Positions 15,001 to 20,652 of a stretch of 64,000 bases of DNA are shown one piece after another. The stretch covers positions 146,861 to 210,860 of the forward strand of contig JAXMBL010000011.1 of NCBI GenBank assembly GCA_046349915.1, written 5' to 3'. This DNA comes from CAIXSC01 sp046349915. GTDB taxonomy: Bacteria; Planctomycetota; Planctomycetia; Pirellulales; Pirellulaceae. Positions within the stretch are counted from its first letter, which is position 1. Every line of letters starts with the position of its first letter. Both the position numbers and the translations under genes were made by a program. The notes under the pieces are model-generated. The model saw nothing but the letters and a program-made list of their open reading frames with translations. It made no database searches and was not told the origin of the DNA.

Positions 15001-15678
15001 CAACTGGGCGGCGACGGATATGACATCTTCCGCGTTCAAGGGAACGACGATGAATTCGACACCCTACTGGGCGGTCTCAACACCGACTCGGTGGTCAATA
15101 TCGGCATTGTCCCCGTTGTACTCAATGCGTTCAACTCGCTTACCAACGGCCTCGAAGGCTGGTCGGGCGGCGGGCAGCCAATCATCGGCAACGACTTCGC
15201 CAACACGCTAAACTTCCAGTTGATCAGCATGACTGGCGTGCCCTACATCGATGGCGGCTTGGGCAACGATACGATTACAGGCACGAACGGCGTGGACGAT
15301 TTACGAGGCGGCGCCGGAAACGATACGCTATTCGGCATCGGCGGCACGGACACGCTCCGCGGCGGCGCCGACAACGATTCACTCAACGGCGGAGATGGCA
15401 CGGATTACTTGTACGGCGATGAGGGCGTTGACACTATCACCACCGGTTCGGGACGAGACTTCGTCTACTTCGCGGACGATCTGGCATCCGAGGACGTTAT
15501 CACTGACTTTGCCTTGTACAGCGACACGATCAATCTCCATGCCTATGCGCCGCTGACATACTCAACCAGTTGGTTTGCCATTACTTCGCCGAACACGCGG
15601 ATTACTTTGCCGAACGGCAAGCGAATCCGTTTGTTGAATTGGGCAAGAGTGGTGACGTCGAGCCAGTTTCAGCTCTAG
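1..15678 (+). CDS. Giant repetitive surface protein (PATR beta-helix and RTX repeats), 5' end outside window
   Basis: The frame is open from base 1 (first codons read DGQSVVQTSGG), so the gene starts upstream and the visible 5225 codons are only its C-terminal part; the TTG at 43 is not a credible start. The sequence is Gly/Thr/Asn/Ser-rich with almost no Cys, as in beta-helical adhesins. Four autotransporter-associated beta-strand (PATR) motifs of the type GANTYxGxTTI lie near bases 1110, 3855, 7360 and 9540. A motif like LTDAELDRITAG recurs near 465, 2600, 3200, 6705 and 8930. Three 150-residue repeats occupy 5359-6682. Hemolysin-type GGxGxD calcium-binding repeats lie at about 13490-13620 and 14215-15510. 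Family knowledge suggests an exported calcium-stabilised adhesin or matrix protein. The C-terminal RTX block would fit type I secretion, but the N-terminal signal cannot be seen and no transporter genes adjoin. Confidence 0.9.
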   Translation, partial: DGQSVVQTSGGSIALTGVGGRNTSSPGNNWGVYINGASSVSAGGTGEVTLNAVSGRGATNPYGLVLENNSTIATNDGDVLVAGSEGVSFINARGLIVQTAASVTAGGAGDITVVSDTIVIDTGTLVAAGDTVTLYPRSGNRQVHLGSTDIHTSRLGLTNTELNHITAGTIQIGDANTGTITLTENITLAAATNLVLTAHSDRNINLGVFSLNAGATGDITMTTGGLGAITTGDNIGNDLIGEDIVLTSGSGGIGTTTNFLRLNANTIAATSSSAVNLIENDSATIAAGGLSAGTNTITLGGGTFTLGGSARIQDASKLTINGATFDVGGFNETLDTLTLTNGSVTGSSGVLTSTNTIQTNAGSITAILGGINGLTQSTTGTTMLGGANTYAGSTTISGGRLNVNGSITSNVTVQTGGTLGGTGTIHSANTVALQSGGTVAPGSSPGILHVGATTFVSGSTFSVEANGATPGTDYDQLNVTGTINLGGATLATTGGIMSSPGQTLVIVNNDSNDPVIGTFAGLPEGSTVSINGVNFVLSYVGGSNNNDVVLMEAETSVLVSGGNLVVTDINGGATNDDLTITLVGGNTIRISDSTNGLFAGPGATQVDGKTVDVPLASVSGNIQVNTLGGTDTLTLALAGGDFIVAGGVSYAGGSNNDSLVITGGNQGTVTYNYTNSTDGSVVMSSFGTVAYTGLAPITNSGSATDVVFNLLNNAGDVRLNDDGIGGNGRSRLSSTSSTFAQTNFANPTGNVTINRGVLGGDTLTVGSVPDLTANLSLGSVGNPWTAVTFAGTLTLAAGNNLFAAGNTVSSSALGVVTVSGDGDIAWRANNVGVNASSTISAVGGVMSIVPITNNRSIVFGASGGVVLDLTDAELDRIAASTLRIGDANSGTISFSESISRASGVFSLQTGSNVTQSGGFTLSAPSLAVRAGGAISLTQSNNVTTLAATTSSGSINYLDADALTIGAVDGVSGLSTNGTSVSVTAGGDLTILNSAAANDVSATTTVSLNAGVNAVNVSSGAHVSGPNGVTITANSVDLAGTLGAGTNTVTILGATGGRAINLGTAVGALDLTDAELNNITAGTISVGDGNSGKITVSSAIILSTPTNLSIQTGGSNIVEFNGGSLNPGVGKNVSLASGATGRIVTTTAGTHVVANALTVLAGATGPDSLGSAAIPFQFTAASLHINQGSGTGNHYLFANGAVSVTQFDSNNNTTFLEGGTFNLSASNVINNSSRFDVRGGATLAVGAFSDTFAQLTLSDGSVTGTGTITTTSAYDLRKGSVNAILAGSVGLTKSTSDTVTLSGANTYSGATTIGGGRLNVNGSINSNVTAQNGGTLGGSGTVNSSKTVTVQSGGTVSPGTSPGILNVGSTTFVSGSTFSIEVNGATPGTQYDQLNVTGTIDLGGATLSAVGTIASSPGQLLVIVNNDSNDPVVGTFSGLAEGAAVSISGVNFMISYVGGSNNNDVVLVQAETSVFVTGGDLIVTDVNGGSTADSLTIQSDTTNSRYVVTSNNASQTLYAGPGVTQVSNTVVHVPFASVTGEIQVDTLAGDDQLTVDFSLGDFSHSLIYNGGSQASSDTLMLSGGGAFATVAHTFTNANEGSIAVAGNSTISYTGLEPIADNLAAVDRTFSFNGGAETITVTDGTAVDGKTQIDSTLGESVYFVNPTGSLTINAGSGDDVITVVSVDSGFGAAVTINGDANNDTVNLNGDISFAANRDLSITTEVLTTGPGADIVTSGSGAITLVSNEIEIDLTSSLVSSGIISLRPADDRTIDLGGGYLNTGAPSVADGFVSYISQFDGGVFQPVVLQVDTDSAGNVTFVNTAPAALVHVSNVGRVGFSGELRAADGSALVGVHSISLELFESAAAPSPYYLETVAVTIPADGSFGYEVGLVQPLGQLPGDFHHSYASISVDGGPALPRFPVQLPRQDASAGGDQLVDGFVNYISRVDGGVSQPVVLQVDTDSAGNVTFVDTAPAALVQFSDVGRVGFSGELRAADGSALVGVRSISLELFESAAAPSPYYLETVAITIPADGSFGYEVGRVQPLGQLPSDFHNSYVSVSIDGGPALPRFPVQLPRQDASAGGDQLVDGFVSYLSRVDGGMSQPVVLQVDTDSAGTVTFVDTAPAELVQFSDVGRLGFSGELRAADGSVLVGSHDLRLSLYDSAAAPTPYYEETVTVSIPADGSFGYEVGAVASLGQLPSNFHNSYAAVSIDGGSALPRFPVQLPRQDVVPPAIPSLSLTDAELDRLFTGTLVIGDLTAGTIAISAAIDRTSATNLNLTGGVAGNIVFYGDGSLASAGGNVTLATSGAQSITSGTATTDVSAGAGLVSLTAGSTGLGVSGNPLVVSAAQLSTNTSGNGAQFLSATGFITIDAGGLNAGAGTIELDGGTFGLGGSNRIADATKVNVNGSTFAIGGFHETVDTLTLASGSVTGSGGTLTSTNTIQTHSGTISATLGGANGLTQSTSGTTTLSAANAYGGVTTVAGGTLALAGSFTNNVASSTAIDVQSGANLDVTGLSAGTLVLANGQTLRGNGTIVGKTVAGSNATVAPGASPGVLNLGDLTLAAGSTLAVEWAGDGGPGNVNGHDQLNVVGAVNVTAATLTVDTTGLSAGEVVPGSEIVIIQNDGIDPIVGTFGGYAEGAIVVTNLAGTGYLAIMTYVGGSGNDAALRVVGSFFELIGGDAVFTDQAGLDNSLLMTLVNGGLDVQITDSLGPVVAGPGAVQVNGNSVRIPLASISGGIVVNTNGGNDSLTIDFGGGDFVPSIAYDGGTQATSDSLTLVGGGTFASVAHALTNASTGTIAVTGNGSINYTGLEPVFDNLSAVDRSFTFHGGAETITVTDGTATDGKTQIDSTLSESIYFVNPTGSLTIDAGNGDDLVAITSVDAGFSTALTINGGANSDTVALNVDVTFAAGKSLLVNAESVSTGAGVELATSGGGFIAFTVDQATIDATSSLASANTVTIKPQTVARPINLGSKSVGSLSLTDGELDRITAGAVQIGDPNSGNVTFQGQISLAVGFAPTLSLTTGGQIIDAFAGTEIVVANLQMSAVGTIGGAGDAMDIDTTTVAASSSNAVINLGEANSTYIAAAGINAGISKVILSGGTFIASDATSFDDTSDLELGPTNTATFDLNGFSETIDSLISTGTDDVITSSVAGSVTLTIGFNHGTGTTFSGAIQNGSANPLHVVKTGVGTQTLAGTNTYLGTTTINNGTLLVTGSLADGAAANDVTVNSSGVLGGTGTIFGSVLGAGGVVSPGVAGTGVLNTGSLSFLGGIFSAELNASSPGAGHDQASVTGTVALGAGVAALTLSGAYVPVSTSLTSLVIVANDGSESTTGFFAGLPEGTPISFNGGTLYITYNGGDGNDVVLNTQPVVSGTSGADTVIITPQAGGDLQFQFNGNAPIVLTSPPNFTFNGNAGDDLLTVSLNAYSLPAGGILFNGGTHDFSSRLPNSLGDVLSVVGSGTQTATYLANGVVNAGVDNDGTVTIAGQGVIAFTQLEPVDMIGLLNANVILPNSNDVVNLNAGADAATGTLQSLVVSGTSNSVPFESVHLRDNTNVSLNTSSVDGDDTINIQGGTNAHGNVHLSITTGSGTDVINVPASLTMTGNLHLLSQNIAFTGGTLTASTITLNAGNGAITTTSVSVDVAASAVSATATTGIDVDTNVTDASLSNTGAGSVRVDEANALNLLGLNVANGNAIFNAGGAITDDAAATIGVSGNAALNGTSITLGDTATDLFNVGTLTFGSSGAVSIHEDSQIDLTAANSAASLVLTAESDSLNDAAGAILSVSGNARLTANGVGGAITLGDNSGDTTNFGSLDIDSIGPVFVSENSSMNLNAGGGTTVTLISESAAIIDNNGSATNLTASAAVLKGVSGIGVGDALETTLANLEASTGVGGVFIDNSRALVIGGIAVGNQGVAVAGASGGIAITTVGTLLVSEQVVAPDAITLEARESNSGVLSDDLAIAAVNVQSTGSSVTLNAADDVSAASGATISAFTTIVVHVDNGAGTLGADNDVGSGATVDFDTLAPDPIFIASGGLFITGGSDNDAFNLKPQVGAAISVNGNPPILPATPGDTLNLDLSDVALGNSLLTLGGTPGSGSYSFAGPETEQSVSFLSIESNNTSTGAYHLVLDMKYSGYENGSADVVNAQLDGTGANLLLSVNGDSIFTGAISDVLSLSVIGSSDDDALVVSESASGLPEFAGAAPAINNSPAGGVSSGGHLNATADAFLDAATGGVTPADVSIHFDGGAGVNSLVLNFTTAHVVHSSSDTLDGVNSGNIGMLNAAGNALQSMLSFARVSPVTLAGAGGSLTVDASSTPVVSRLDVANAGGPSDGLNQITAPVGQGLAAHAFSGFGALVARSGTGNETINLLSLDGAAPASPVGAAAVNSVLLDANNASNTDAAGQDTLVVWTAPATVAVSLKGGPADDLFVVKNGVLLGGAVDGGTHGGQGDTLDFSDFASSATVNLSTGEASFIFGGAAGGILTGGGGDVGSSIENLLAGGGHDVLTGDADMNRIRGAAGDDEIDACSGIDDVDGGAGSDDILVRGTEAEFDVMQGGPGGVEDPTDFDRLLNVAAGPVTLNGFNSLFDAFANSIDLYDGNGFALLGNAGANQLHLGFTEVRNTTTVASGDLNDDVTTSFDNDVATEAAPGYVTYDGGNGVDHVTLVLTPDQIGALTTAELLLVQDYVVSPTGKTLTVTDDDAKGNFLATNFEAARVAVYDDDIVLDITSCFLAIVSEDQVIVGGTGNDTLNGTSLTDLIFGGDGDDLIHGGDGSDCIFGGAGRDQLFGDNLNDLLVGGSGDDTIRGGADEDRIFGGSGSDSLFGEAGHDWMEGGGGNDSVDAGDGNDTVNGGPGVDVVLGGEGADLIRIQGGEAIFDTMNGGGSSDTLELIAGTGSATLAGFSTAASSIELIQGNGQVMQGTEGADTFDLSTVATTTGLASIDGLGDNDTLIGSATSDVLRGGDGDDSLVGGTGFDNLQGGEGNDTLDGGLHDDTLTGGPGVDTQLGGDGYDIFRVQGNDDEFDTLLGGLNTDSVVNIGIVPVVLNAFNSLTNGLEGWSGGGQPIIGNDFANTLNFQLISMTGVPYIDGGLGNDTITGTNGVDDLRGGAGNDTLFGIGGTDTLRGGADNDSLNGGDGTDYLYGDEGVDTITTGSGRDFVYFADDLASEDVITDFALYSDTINLHAYAPLTYSTSWFAITSPNTRITLPNGKRIRLLNWARVVTSSQFQL
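5359..6682 (+). repeat. Three tandem 450-bp (150-aa) repeats inside the giant protein gene
   Basis: Units begin at 5359, 5809 and 6259, each opening with a DGFV.Y(I/L)S motif and ending in LPRFPVQLPRQD. Units 1 and 2 are nearly identical over long stretches: I see about two differences between 5517-5664 and 5967-6114. Unit 3 is more diverged. Inside each unit, a GELRAADGS...LxLxxS...YYxET...IPADGSFGYEVG pattern resembles beta-sandwich domains with an FRLYD...W.E...DG.FSV.LG signature. That likeness is by eye only. Confidence 0.9.
14215..15510 (+). repeat. RTX (hemolysin-type calcium-binding) nonapeptide repeat region
   Basis: Three blocks of GGxGxDxLx nonapeptides are visible in the giant protein frame at about 14215-14560, 14818-15030 and 15255-15460. 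They are separated by stretches carrying an (I/F)RxQGxxxxFDTxxGG motif. A weaker block precedes them at about 13490-13620. The protein ends with a DVITDF segment and about 55 further residues, as is common after terminal RTX blocks. Such repeats bind calcium and fold as parallel beta-rolls outside the cell. Confidence 0.85.
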
Positions 15679-15703
15679 ACTTGGCACCTGTGGGAAAATG
15701 AAC

Positions 15704-15727
15704 CGACGGACTAGAAGTCCGTCGTAC
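15704..15727 (-). repeat. Family-2 palindromic element (ACGGACT hairpin)
   Basis: The stem arms CGACGGACT and AGTCCGTCG (9 bp) flank a 3-nt loop, and on the minus strand the element is preceded by GTA. It lies between two convergent genes and may also act as a terminator, although no clear T-run follows. Matching copies occur at 48569-48592, 63902-63925 and 63967-63990, so this is a dispersed repeat rather than a single-gene terminator. Confidence 0.75.
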
Positions 15728-15764
15728 ACCGTTGCTTGACGCGACCAACCATTGACGATTTACT

Positions 15765-17051
15765 TTATCCAGTCTGCTCGGAAGTCTGCCGAGTCCCTTC
15801 GGGAACCCATACCAAGAGCGCGAGGGAAATGAGACTGAGCGCGACGAGTGCTCCGAAGAACGTGGCATACGCCGCGGGCGGGTACTGGATGGCGTCGGCC
15901 GTTACCACCGCCTCTTGGCGAAAAGCGTCCAGGATGAGTCCGCTGGCGTTGACCAGTATCGCGACTCCCACATACGCCAATCCGTTGTAGACCGCGATGG
16001 CCGCGCCCACGGCGTTGGCCTCGTTCAACTCCTTCATGGTCGCATTTCCCGCGGGCGCCGAGGCCGTTGATGCGGCTAGTAAACCGTACGCCGCCAGAAA
16101 CCACCACGAAGATGCGTTCGTCAAAACGCCAGCCAACAACATCAGGTTGGCGGCAAGTAGCAAGACGCCCGCGGCATACAGGTGCGGCTTGCGACGCTGG
16201 CCGGTTAGTTTCAACAGAGGGCCCGCCATCAGCATGAGCGCCGCGCTGATGAACATCATGATCGTCGTAAACGTCGCGCTGTGCGCTGAAGTCAGGCCAG
16301 CGTAGTCTTGGAGGAACTTCTTGCCGATCGCCGCTTGCATCACGAAGTAGCTGGGGTAGTTAATCAGGCTGACCAGCAACAAGGCCCAACTCGAACGGTT
16401 TTGTATCACCCGCCACAAGGGCCTTAGCGAGAATCGCGTCTTGGGGGGAGTGAAGTGATCGAGTCCTCGCAGGGCCCAACAAGCCGATCCCCACGCGATG
16501 AAGATCCCCACCGCGACTCCCGCCAGCGATTGGCGCCAGCCAAACGCCGCCACGATGCGCTCGAACGGGAGCATCGCAAAAATCCCGCCGGAGTAACCGA
16601 TGAACAGCGATACTCCCAGCATGACCGGAAAGCGGCGATGCCCGAACAGCAGGTCGAGTTCCTTGATGATGCACAAGTACATGAAGCTGGCGCCGAAGCC
16701 CGTGAACGCTCGACTCGCGTACAACGCCGTCGGCGACTGACACGCGGGAAACCAAGCGGCGCCCACCGCCATGATGAATCCGCCGACTAACAGGGTGCGA
16801 GTGCCTCCGAAACGGTCGGCCGCGAGCCCCACCACCAACTGCATGCCCGCATAGATGTACAGAAAGCCCGATCCAAGGCCGGTGACTGCTGCCGCCGACA
16901 GCCGGAAATCAGCCTGTAGCTCATTGAAAATCGTCCCCGGAACAGCGGTGCGCAGGAAGAACGAGAAGAAATAGAGCGATAACATCGACAGCATGGCCAA
17001 CACGAGTTGGCGACGACCCATCGACAGACCGGCGAGCTCGGATGAATTCAT
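15765..17051 (-). CDS. Major facilitator superfamily (MFS) transporter
   Basis: This 428-residue protein has about 12 predicted hydrophobic segments. The loop after TM2 carries a motif-A-like sequence, GLAADRFGGTRTLL (Asp-Arg-x-Gly with basic residues). The first helix begins near residue 14. The start is an ATG at 17049-17051. The length is typical for a 12-TM MFS permease, which uses an ion gradient to move small solutes across the inner membrane. It is divergent from the next gene (about 190 bp between starts) and convergent with the giant surface protein. The substrate cannot be told from the sequence. The central loop around residues 195-215 (HFTPPKTRFSLRPLW) joins the two six-helix halves. 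Confidence 0.88.
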   Translation of the reverse strand: MNSSELAGLSMGRRQLVLAMLSMLSLYFFSFFLRTAVPGTIFNELQADFRLSAAAVTGLGSGFLYIYAGMQLVVGLAADRFGGTRTLLVGGFIMAVGAAWFPACQSPTALYASRAFTGFGASFMYLCIIKELDLLFGHRRFPVMLGVSLFIGYSGGIFAMLPFERIVAAFGWRQSLAGVAVGIFIAWGSACWALRGLDHFTPPKTRFSLRPLWRVIQNRSSWALLLVSLINYPSYFVMQAAIGKKFLQDYAGLTSAHSATFTTIMMFISAALMLMAGPLLKLTGQRRKPHLYAAGVLLLAANLMLLAGVLTNASSWWFLAAYGLLAASTASAPAGNATMKELNEANAVGAAIAVYNGLAYVGVAILVNASGLILDAFRQEAVVTADAIQYPPAAYATFFGALVALSLISLALLVWVPEGTRQTSEQTG

Positions 17052-17239
17052 GGTAGATCAGGCAAGGGAGGTGGGTTGGGCAGATCGAGATTCTATCAGG
17101 TCGCTCTCCTGAAGTGGCTTCGGATTGCCGCCAAGGGCTTTTGCTGGTAACTTTCGCAGGTCTGTTATCGACCAGCAGGCGAGCATGGAAGCGATTGTCA
17201 GGGCCCCGCGGTTTCCCGTCCGAAATGGAGTTCGGATTT

Positions 17240-19753
17240 ATGGCGCGTCTTATTGTGCCGTGCGTCATTGGCATTTTGAGTTTGCTGATGATCGATCTTG
17301 TTCGAGCGGCGGGACCGACGCAGGTCGATTCGTTAGGGGCCGCGGATCGGCTGGTCATTGAAGGGACCACGCCAACGATCTCGCAATCGCTCGGCTCGGC
17401 GCTCCTCAACGATCCAGAACTGCTGTGGTTGGGCCATCCCTTGGCGCCGCGGGGAGATTTCTTGCATGCGCTGCGAGTGCGCGCGGAATTGGGACTGAAG
17501 CACTCGGGCTACCCGGATGCTCGAGTGGATGTGACAACCGACGAACGCTCGTCGCCGACGGGCGGCGCCGCCCGCGAATGCGTGGTGCTGCGAGTGCGCG
17601 AAGGTCAGCGGTACGTCGCTGGCGAACCACGCATCAGCGGCGCGAAACCAGACATCGCCGCTCGCCTGCGTCGAGCGGTCTGTGAGTCAACGGCGCCGCC
17701 CGACGCCTTGCCTCGGTCGGTAGATCTGCCAAGTGGTCGTTCGACGCATGAATGGCGCGGAAATGACGGCGGTCAGGTCGAGATGCGGCCTCCGCTATGG
17801 CCCGTGGGTAAGTCGGCGCCATTCGACGCACCCACTCGCGATCGAATTCGCGCCGAGTTGACTCGCTCGCTCGCGGACATTGGACACGATTCCCCGCGAC
17901 TGCGAGTAGACATTCGCAAGCCCGCCAAAGGAACAACCGCGGAACTATTCATTGACTTGGTGGACTTGGGGCCCGCATCCATCGTCCGCGAAATTGAAAT
18001 CGCTGACGGCCCCAAGAACTCGCGTCAAGTTGTCCTGGACTTCCTTAAACTCGCGGAAGGTCGCAAAGTCACGCAGATCGATCGTCTCCGCTGGGAAGAC
18101 CAATTGCGGTCATCAGGTCGATTCGTTCGTCACGAGATCAAACTCGAACGACGTTTCGGCGGCGATGGCGTGAAGTTGAAGTTTTCGCTGGAAGAGTATC
18201 CTCACGCTCCTGCGTTGAACGAAGCTTTGTCGCGTGAAGAGCAAGCATTACAGCGTTGCCGCGATTGGCTCTTGCGGATGGACGCCGAAGGATATGAATT
18301 CGTCGTCCAGCGGGATGGCGACCATGCTGACACCGAGACGGGGTGGTTGAAGCAAATTGCCGTCGCCCCGAATCGTGGACTAATTGTGTCCAGTCGTACC
18401 GCCCAAGGCGACGGGCCCACTCTTTGTCTAATGTCCAACCGACTCGCCTGTTACTTGCCGCGAGGCGCGGGGCGGTTCGATGTCCCGCTGGAGACGAAGA
18501 CGGGCGTGTTTGGCACGTTGGAGTTGACGTTGACGGACGAGAATGAACGGAACGAGCAGCCCTTTCGCTTGTCGTTTTCGGGCGGCGTGCGTTCGTTGAA
18601 CTCGGACGACTCATCCACCAACACTGGCTTTCAATTCCGCTTCGACCCCGTGCTCTTCCTCGCACTCGCTCACGAAAAGAACGCGACAGCTCAATGGGAA
18701 TCCAACACGCTCGTACTTACAACCGCGGACGCAACCGCTCGCATTGACAGTCAGTCAGGACGCTTGATCGAAATGACTTTTGCGGAAAGAAGCGAGGTCG
18801 AGCGAATCACCTGGCGCTTGACGACTGAGCGCGGAGCGCTCGACCGACAACTCGCCGAGCTGCGAGCGCTCCCTGGCCCCAATCACTACCAACCCGGGCG
18901 ACCGATCACATCGCTGGCGAACTTCTTGGGGTCGGCTCAGACCATGACCGAGTTGGCTCGACTTCTACCCAACGATGGCCCCGCCGCCCATTCCTCCATC
19001 GTCGCGTTAGGTGGACCCGTCGCGGGGATGCTGCGTCGCTGCGCCGAGCAAAATGCGTTCGCCAAACTGGATGCTCAGTTCACCGCATTGTCGTCCGATC
19101 GGTCTAAAAACACCGGACTAGAGATCACCATCCCGACTGCCTTGCCAACCTCGCAAGATGCCCAAGCGGCCCCTGATAATCCTCTCAAACCGTTGGCTGG
19201 CTACTTGGTGCGGTTAAGCGACCTGTTATTCGAACGCAACACCTGGCCCGCAACCTTGCTGCGGCTGGCCGGCAGCATGGTCGCCAACGAAACGAAGTAC
19301 GCTCAATACGATCTGATGCGAATCTACGGTTCCAGTGAAGTAGGGCCTGTGGGGTTCTTGGCGACGTCGAGTGTCGTGCCGATCCCGATCTTTGCGGCCA
19401 CGTTTGCTCAGAAGGGACGCGAGAGATTGGCGACCGACGATTTCCGCCGCGATTATCAACTGCTTCTTGGCCCGCTTGAGCGAGCGTCCGCGACGCCCGC
19501 GATCGTCGCCGCCTTGAACGGCATGTCGCGCGAAGAAGCCCTCCAGGTCGGCTCGCAAATGCTGAACGACGGCCCGTTGTTCGCCGAATTTGTCGAGCAG
19601 GTGCGCAAGTCGGCGAGTAAAGCGAGTCCCACCGAAGCCCTGGCTAAATCACTCGAAGCCTGGTGGGAAAAAGGACTCAAAGCTCGCTTGGACGCCGAGC
19701 TTCGCGAACGAAGCTCGTTGGACACAGCGCGTAAGGCGAGCGGCAAGCAATAA
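17240..19753 (+). CDS. Exported protein with POTRA-like N-terminal region, function unknown
   Basis: The frame is open from 17114, but I choose the ATG at 17240. It has a GGAG about 10 nt upstream and begins a good signal peptide (MARLIVPCVIGILSLLMIDL, then RAAG), giving 837 residues. Around mature residues 90-300 there are at least two POTRA-like stretches. The clearer one runs IVREIEIADG...SRQVVLDFLKLAEGRKV...RWEDQLRSSGRFV, matching the pattern beta-G-alpha-L..L..G...L..G.F of BamA/TamA POTRA domains. No C-terminal beta-barrel signature is visible. The last 350 residues look soluble and mostly helical (for example SLDTARKASGKQ at the end). It could be a periplasmic scaffold, but the function is not recognised. 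The stop lies 3 bp from the end of the convergent isomerase gene. Confidence 0.75.
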   Translation: MARLIVPCVIGILSLLMIDLVRAAGPTQVDSLGAADRLVIEGTTPTISQSLGSALLNDPELLWLGHPLAPRGDFLHALRVRAELGLKHSGYPDARVDVTTDERSSPTGGAARECVVLRVREGQRYVAGEPRISGAKPDIAARLRRAVCESTAPPDALPRSVDLPSGRSTHEWRGNDGGQVEMRPPLWPVGKSAPFDAPTRDRIRAELTRSLADIGHDSPRLRVDIRKPAKGTTAELFIDLVDLGPASIVREIEIADGPKNSRQVVLDFLKLAEGRKVTQIDRLRWEDQLRSSGRFVRHEIKLERRFGGDGVKLKFSLEEYPHAPALNEALSREEQALQRCRDWLLRMDAEGYEFVVQRDGDHADTETGWLKQIAVAPNRGLIVSSRTAQGDGPTLCLMSNRLACYLPRGAGRFDVPLETKTGVFGTLELTLTDENERNEQPFRLSFSGGVRSLNSDDSSTNTGFQFRFDPVLFLALAHEKNATAQWESNTLVLTTADATARIDSQSGRLIEMTFAERSEVERITWRLTTERGALDRQLAELRALPGPNHYQPGRPITSLANFLGSAQTMTELARLLPNDGPAAHSSIVALGGPVAGMLRRCAEQNAFAKLDAQFTALSSDRSKNTGLEITIPTALPTSQDAQAAPDNPLKPLAGYLVRLSDLLFERNTWPATLLRLAGSMVANETKYAQYDLMRIYGSSEVGPVGFLATSSVVPIPIFAATFAQKGRERLATDDFRRDYQLLLGPLERASATPAIVAALNGMSREEALQVGSQMLNDGPLFAEFVEQVRKSASKASPTEALAKSLEAWWEKGLKARLDAELRERSSLDTARKASGKQ

Positions 19754-19756
19754 CCG

Positions 19757-20602
19757 CTACGCGCCGATTTTGCCCTTCAATTCCGAGAGCAACCGGACGG
19801 CGTGACCGATCTCCCCCTTCTGTCGCTCGGGCTCCTGGGGAATCTCACGCTCGATGGTCAACGGGCCGTTGTAGCCAATTTCCTTCAAGGTGCGCAAGTA
19901 CAACTCCATGTTGACATCGCCCTCGCCGAGCGGCACTTCCTGTCCCCACTCTTGCCCTGGGTTCTTGGCCCACTTGCCATCCTTGCAGTGAATGCTGCGA
20001 ACGTATTTGCCAACCTTGCGCAGCGCTTCGATCGGTTCGCCCGTCCCGTACAGGATCATGTTGGCCGGATCAAAGTTGATAAACAGGTTGTCGCGCTGCA
20101 CGTCATGGATGAAGTGCAGCAGCCCGTCCGCGGTCTCTTGTCCCGTTTCCAAGTGAAGCGACTGACCGTTGGCCTTACAGTGGTCGCACACATCGCGAGT
20201 CACCTCGATGACTTCGCGGTAGAGCGGCGAGTCGGTTTCGTGGGGCACGAAGCCAAGGTGGAGCGCCACGACCTTGCAGCCTAGCAACTTGGCGAAGTCG
20301 GCGATCTCCTTCATTTCAGCGGTCCGAGCGGCTCGAGTCTCCGGCGGGACGAGCCCCACCGTCCGCGACACGGTCGGAATGTCCGCGTAACTTTCGCCGT
20401 CAAATCCACCGAACACGCAAGTCAACTGAATGTTGAATTCTCGGAGGCGAGCGAGGAAGCGGTCGGCGTTCGCCTGCGTGCGACTAGCCTTGTGCGGGGC
20501 ATGCATTTGGATGGTGGGAACGCCGAGGTCGTGCGCCACCTCCAATTTGACGCCGAGCCCAGCGTCGACGCTAGTAAACACACCAATGGGCCACTTCTCC
20601 AT
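19757..20602 (-). CDS. Sugar phosphate isomerase/epimerase (xylose-isomerase-like TIM barrel)
   Basis: This 281-residue protein has the fold signature of the AP-endonuclease-2 / xylose-isomerase-like TIM-barrel family. Likely metal ligands are Glu152 (LHLETGQE), Asp178 (INFDPANMI), His205 (SIHCKDGKW) and Glu251 (LTIEREIPQ). No signal peptide is seen, so it is probably cytoplasmic. The family isomerises or epimerises keto-sugars and inositol-type compounds. It lies 50 bp downstream of a Gfo/Idh/MocA oxidoreductase on the same strand, a pairing common in planctomycete carbohydrate catabolism; the two probably act on the same sugar or cyclitol. The start ATG is at 20600-20602. The exact substrate is unknown. 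Confidence 0.88.
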   Translation of the reverse strand: MEKWPIGVFTSVDAGLGVKLEVAHDLGVPTIQMHAPHKASRTQANADRFLARLREFNIQLTCVFGGFDGESYADIPTVSRTVGLVPPETRAARTAEMKEIADFAKLLGCKVVALHLGFVPHETDSPLYREVIEVTRDVCDHCKANGQSLHLETGQETADGLLHFIHDVQRDNLFINFDPANMILYGTGEPIEALRKVGKYVRSIHCKDGKWAKNPGQEWGQEVPLGEGDVNMELYLRTLKEIGYNGPLTIEREIPQEPERQKGEIGHAVRLLSELKGKIGA

Positions 20603-20652
20603 GACGCTCGTCTCCTGCTTGTGCTTTCACGAATCAATAAAGGAACTGGCTG

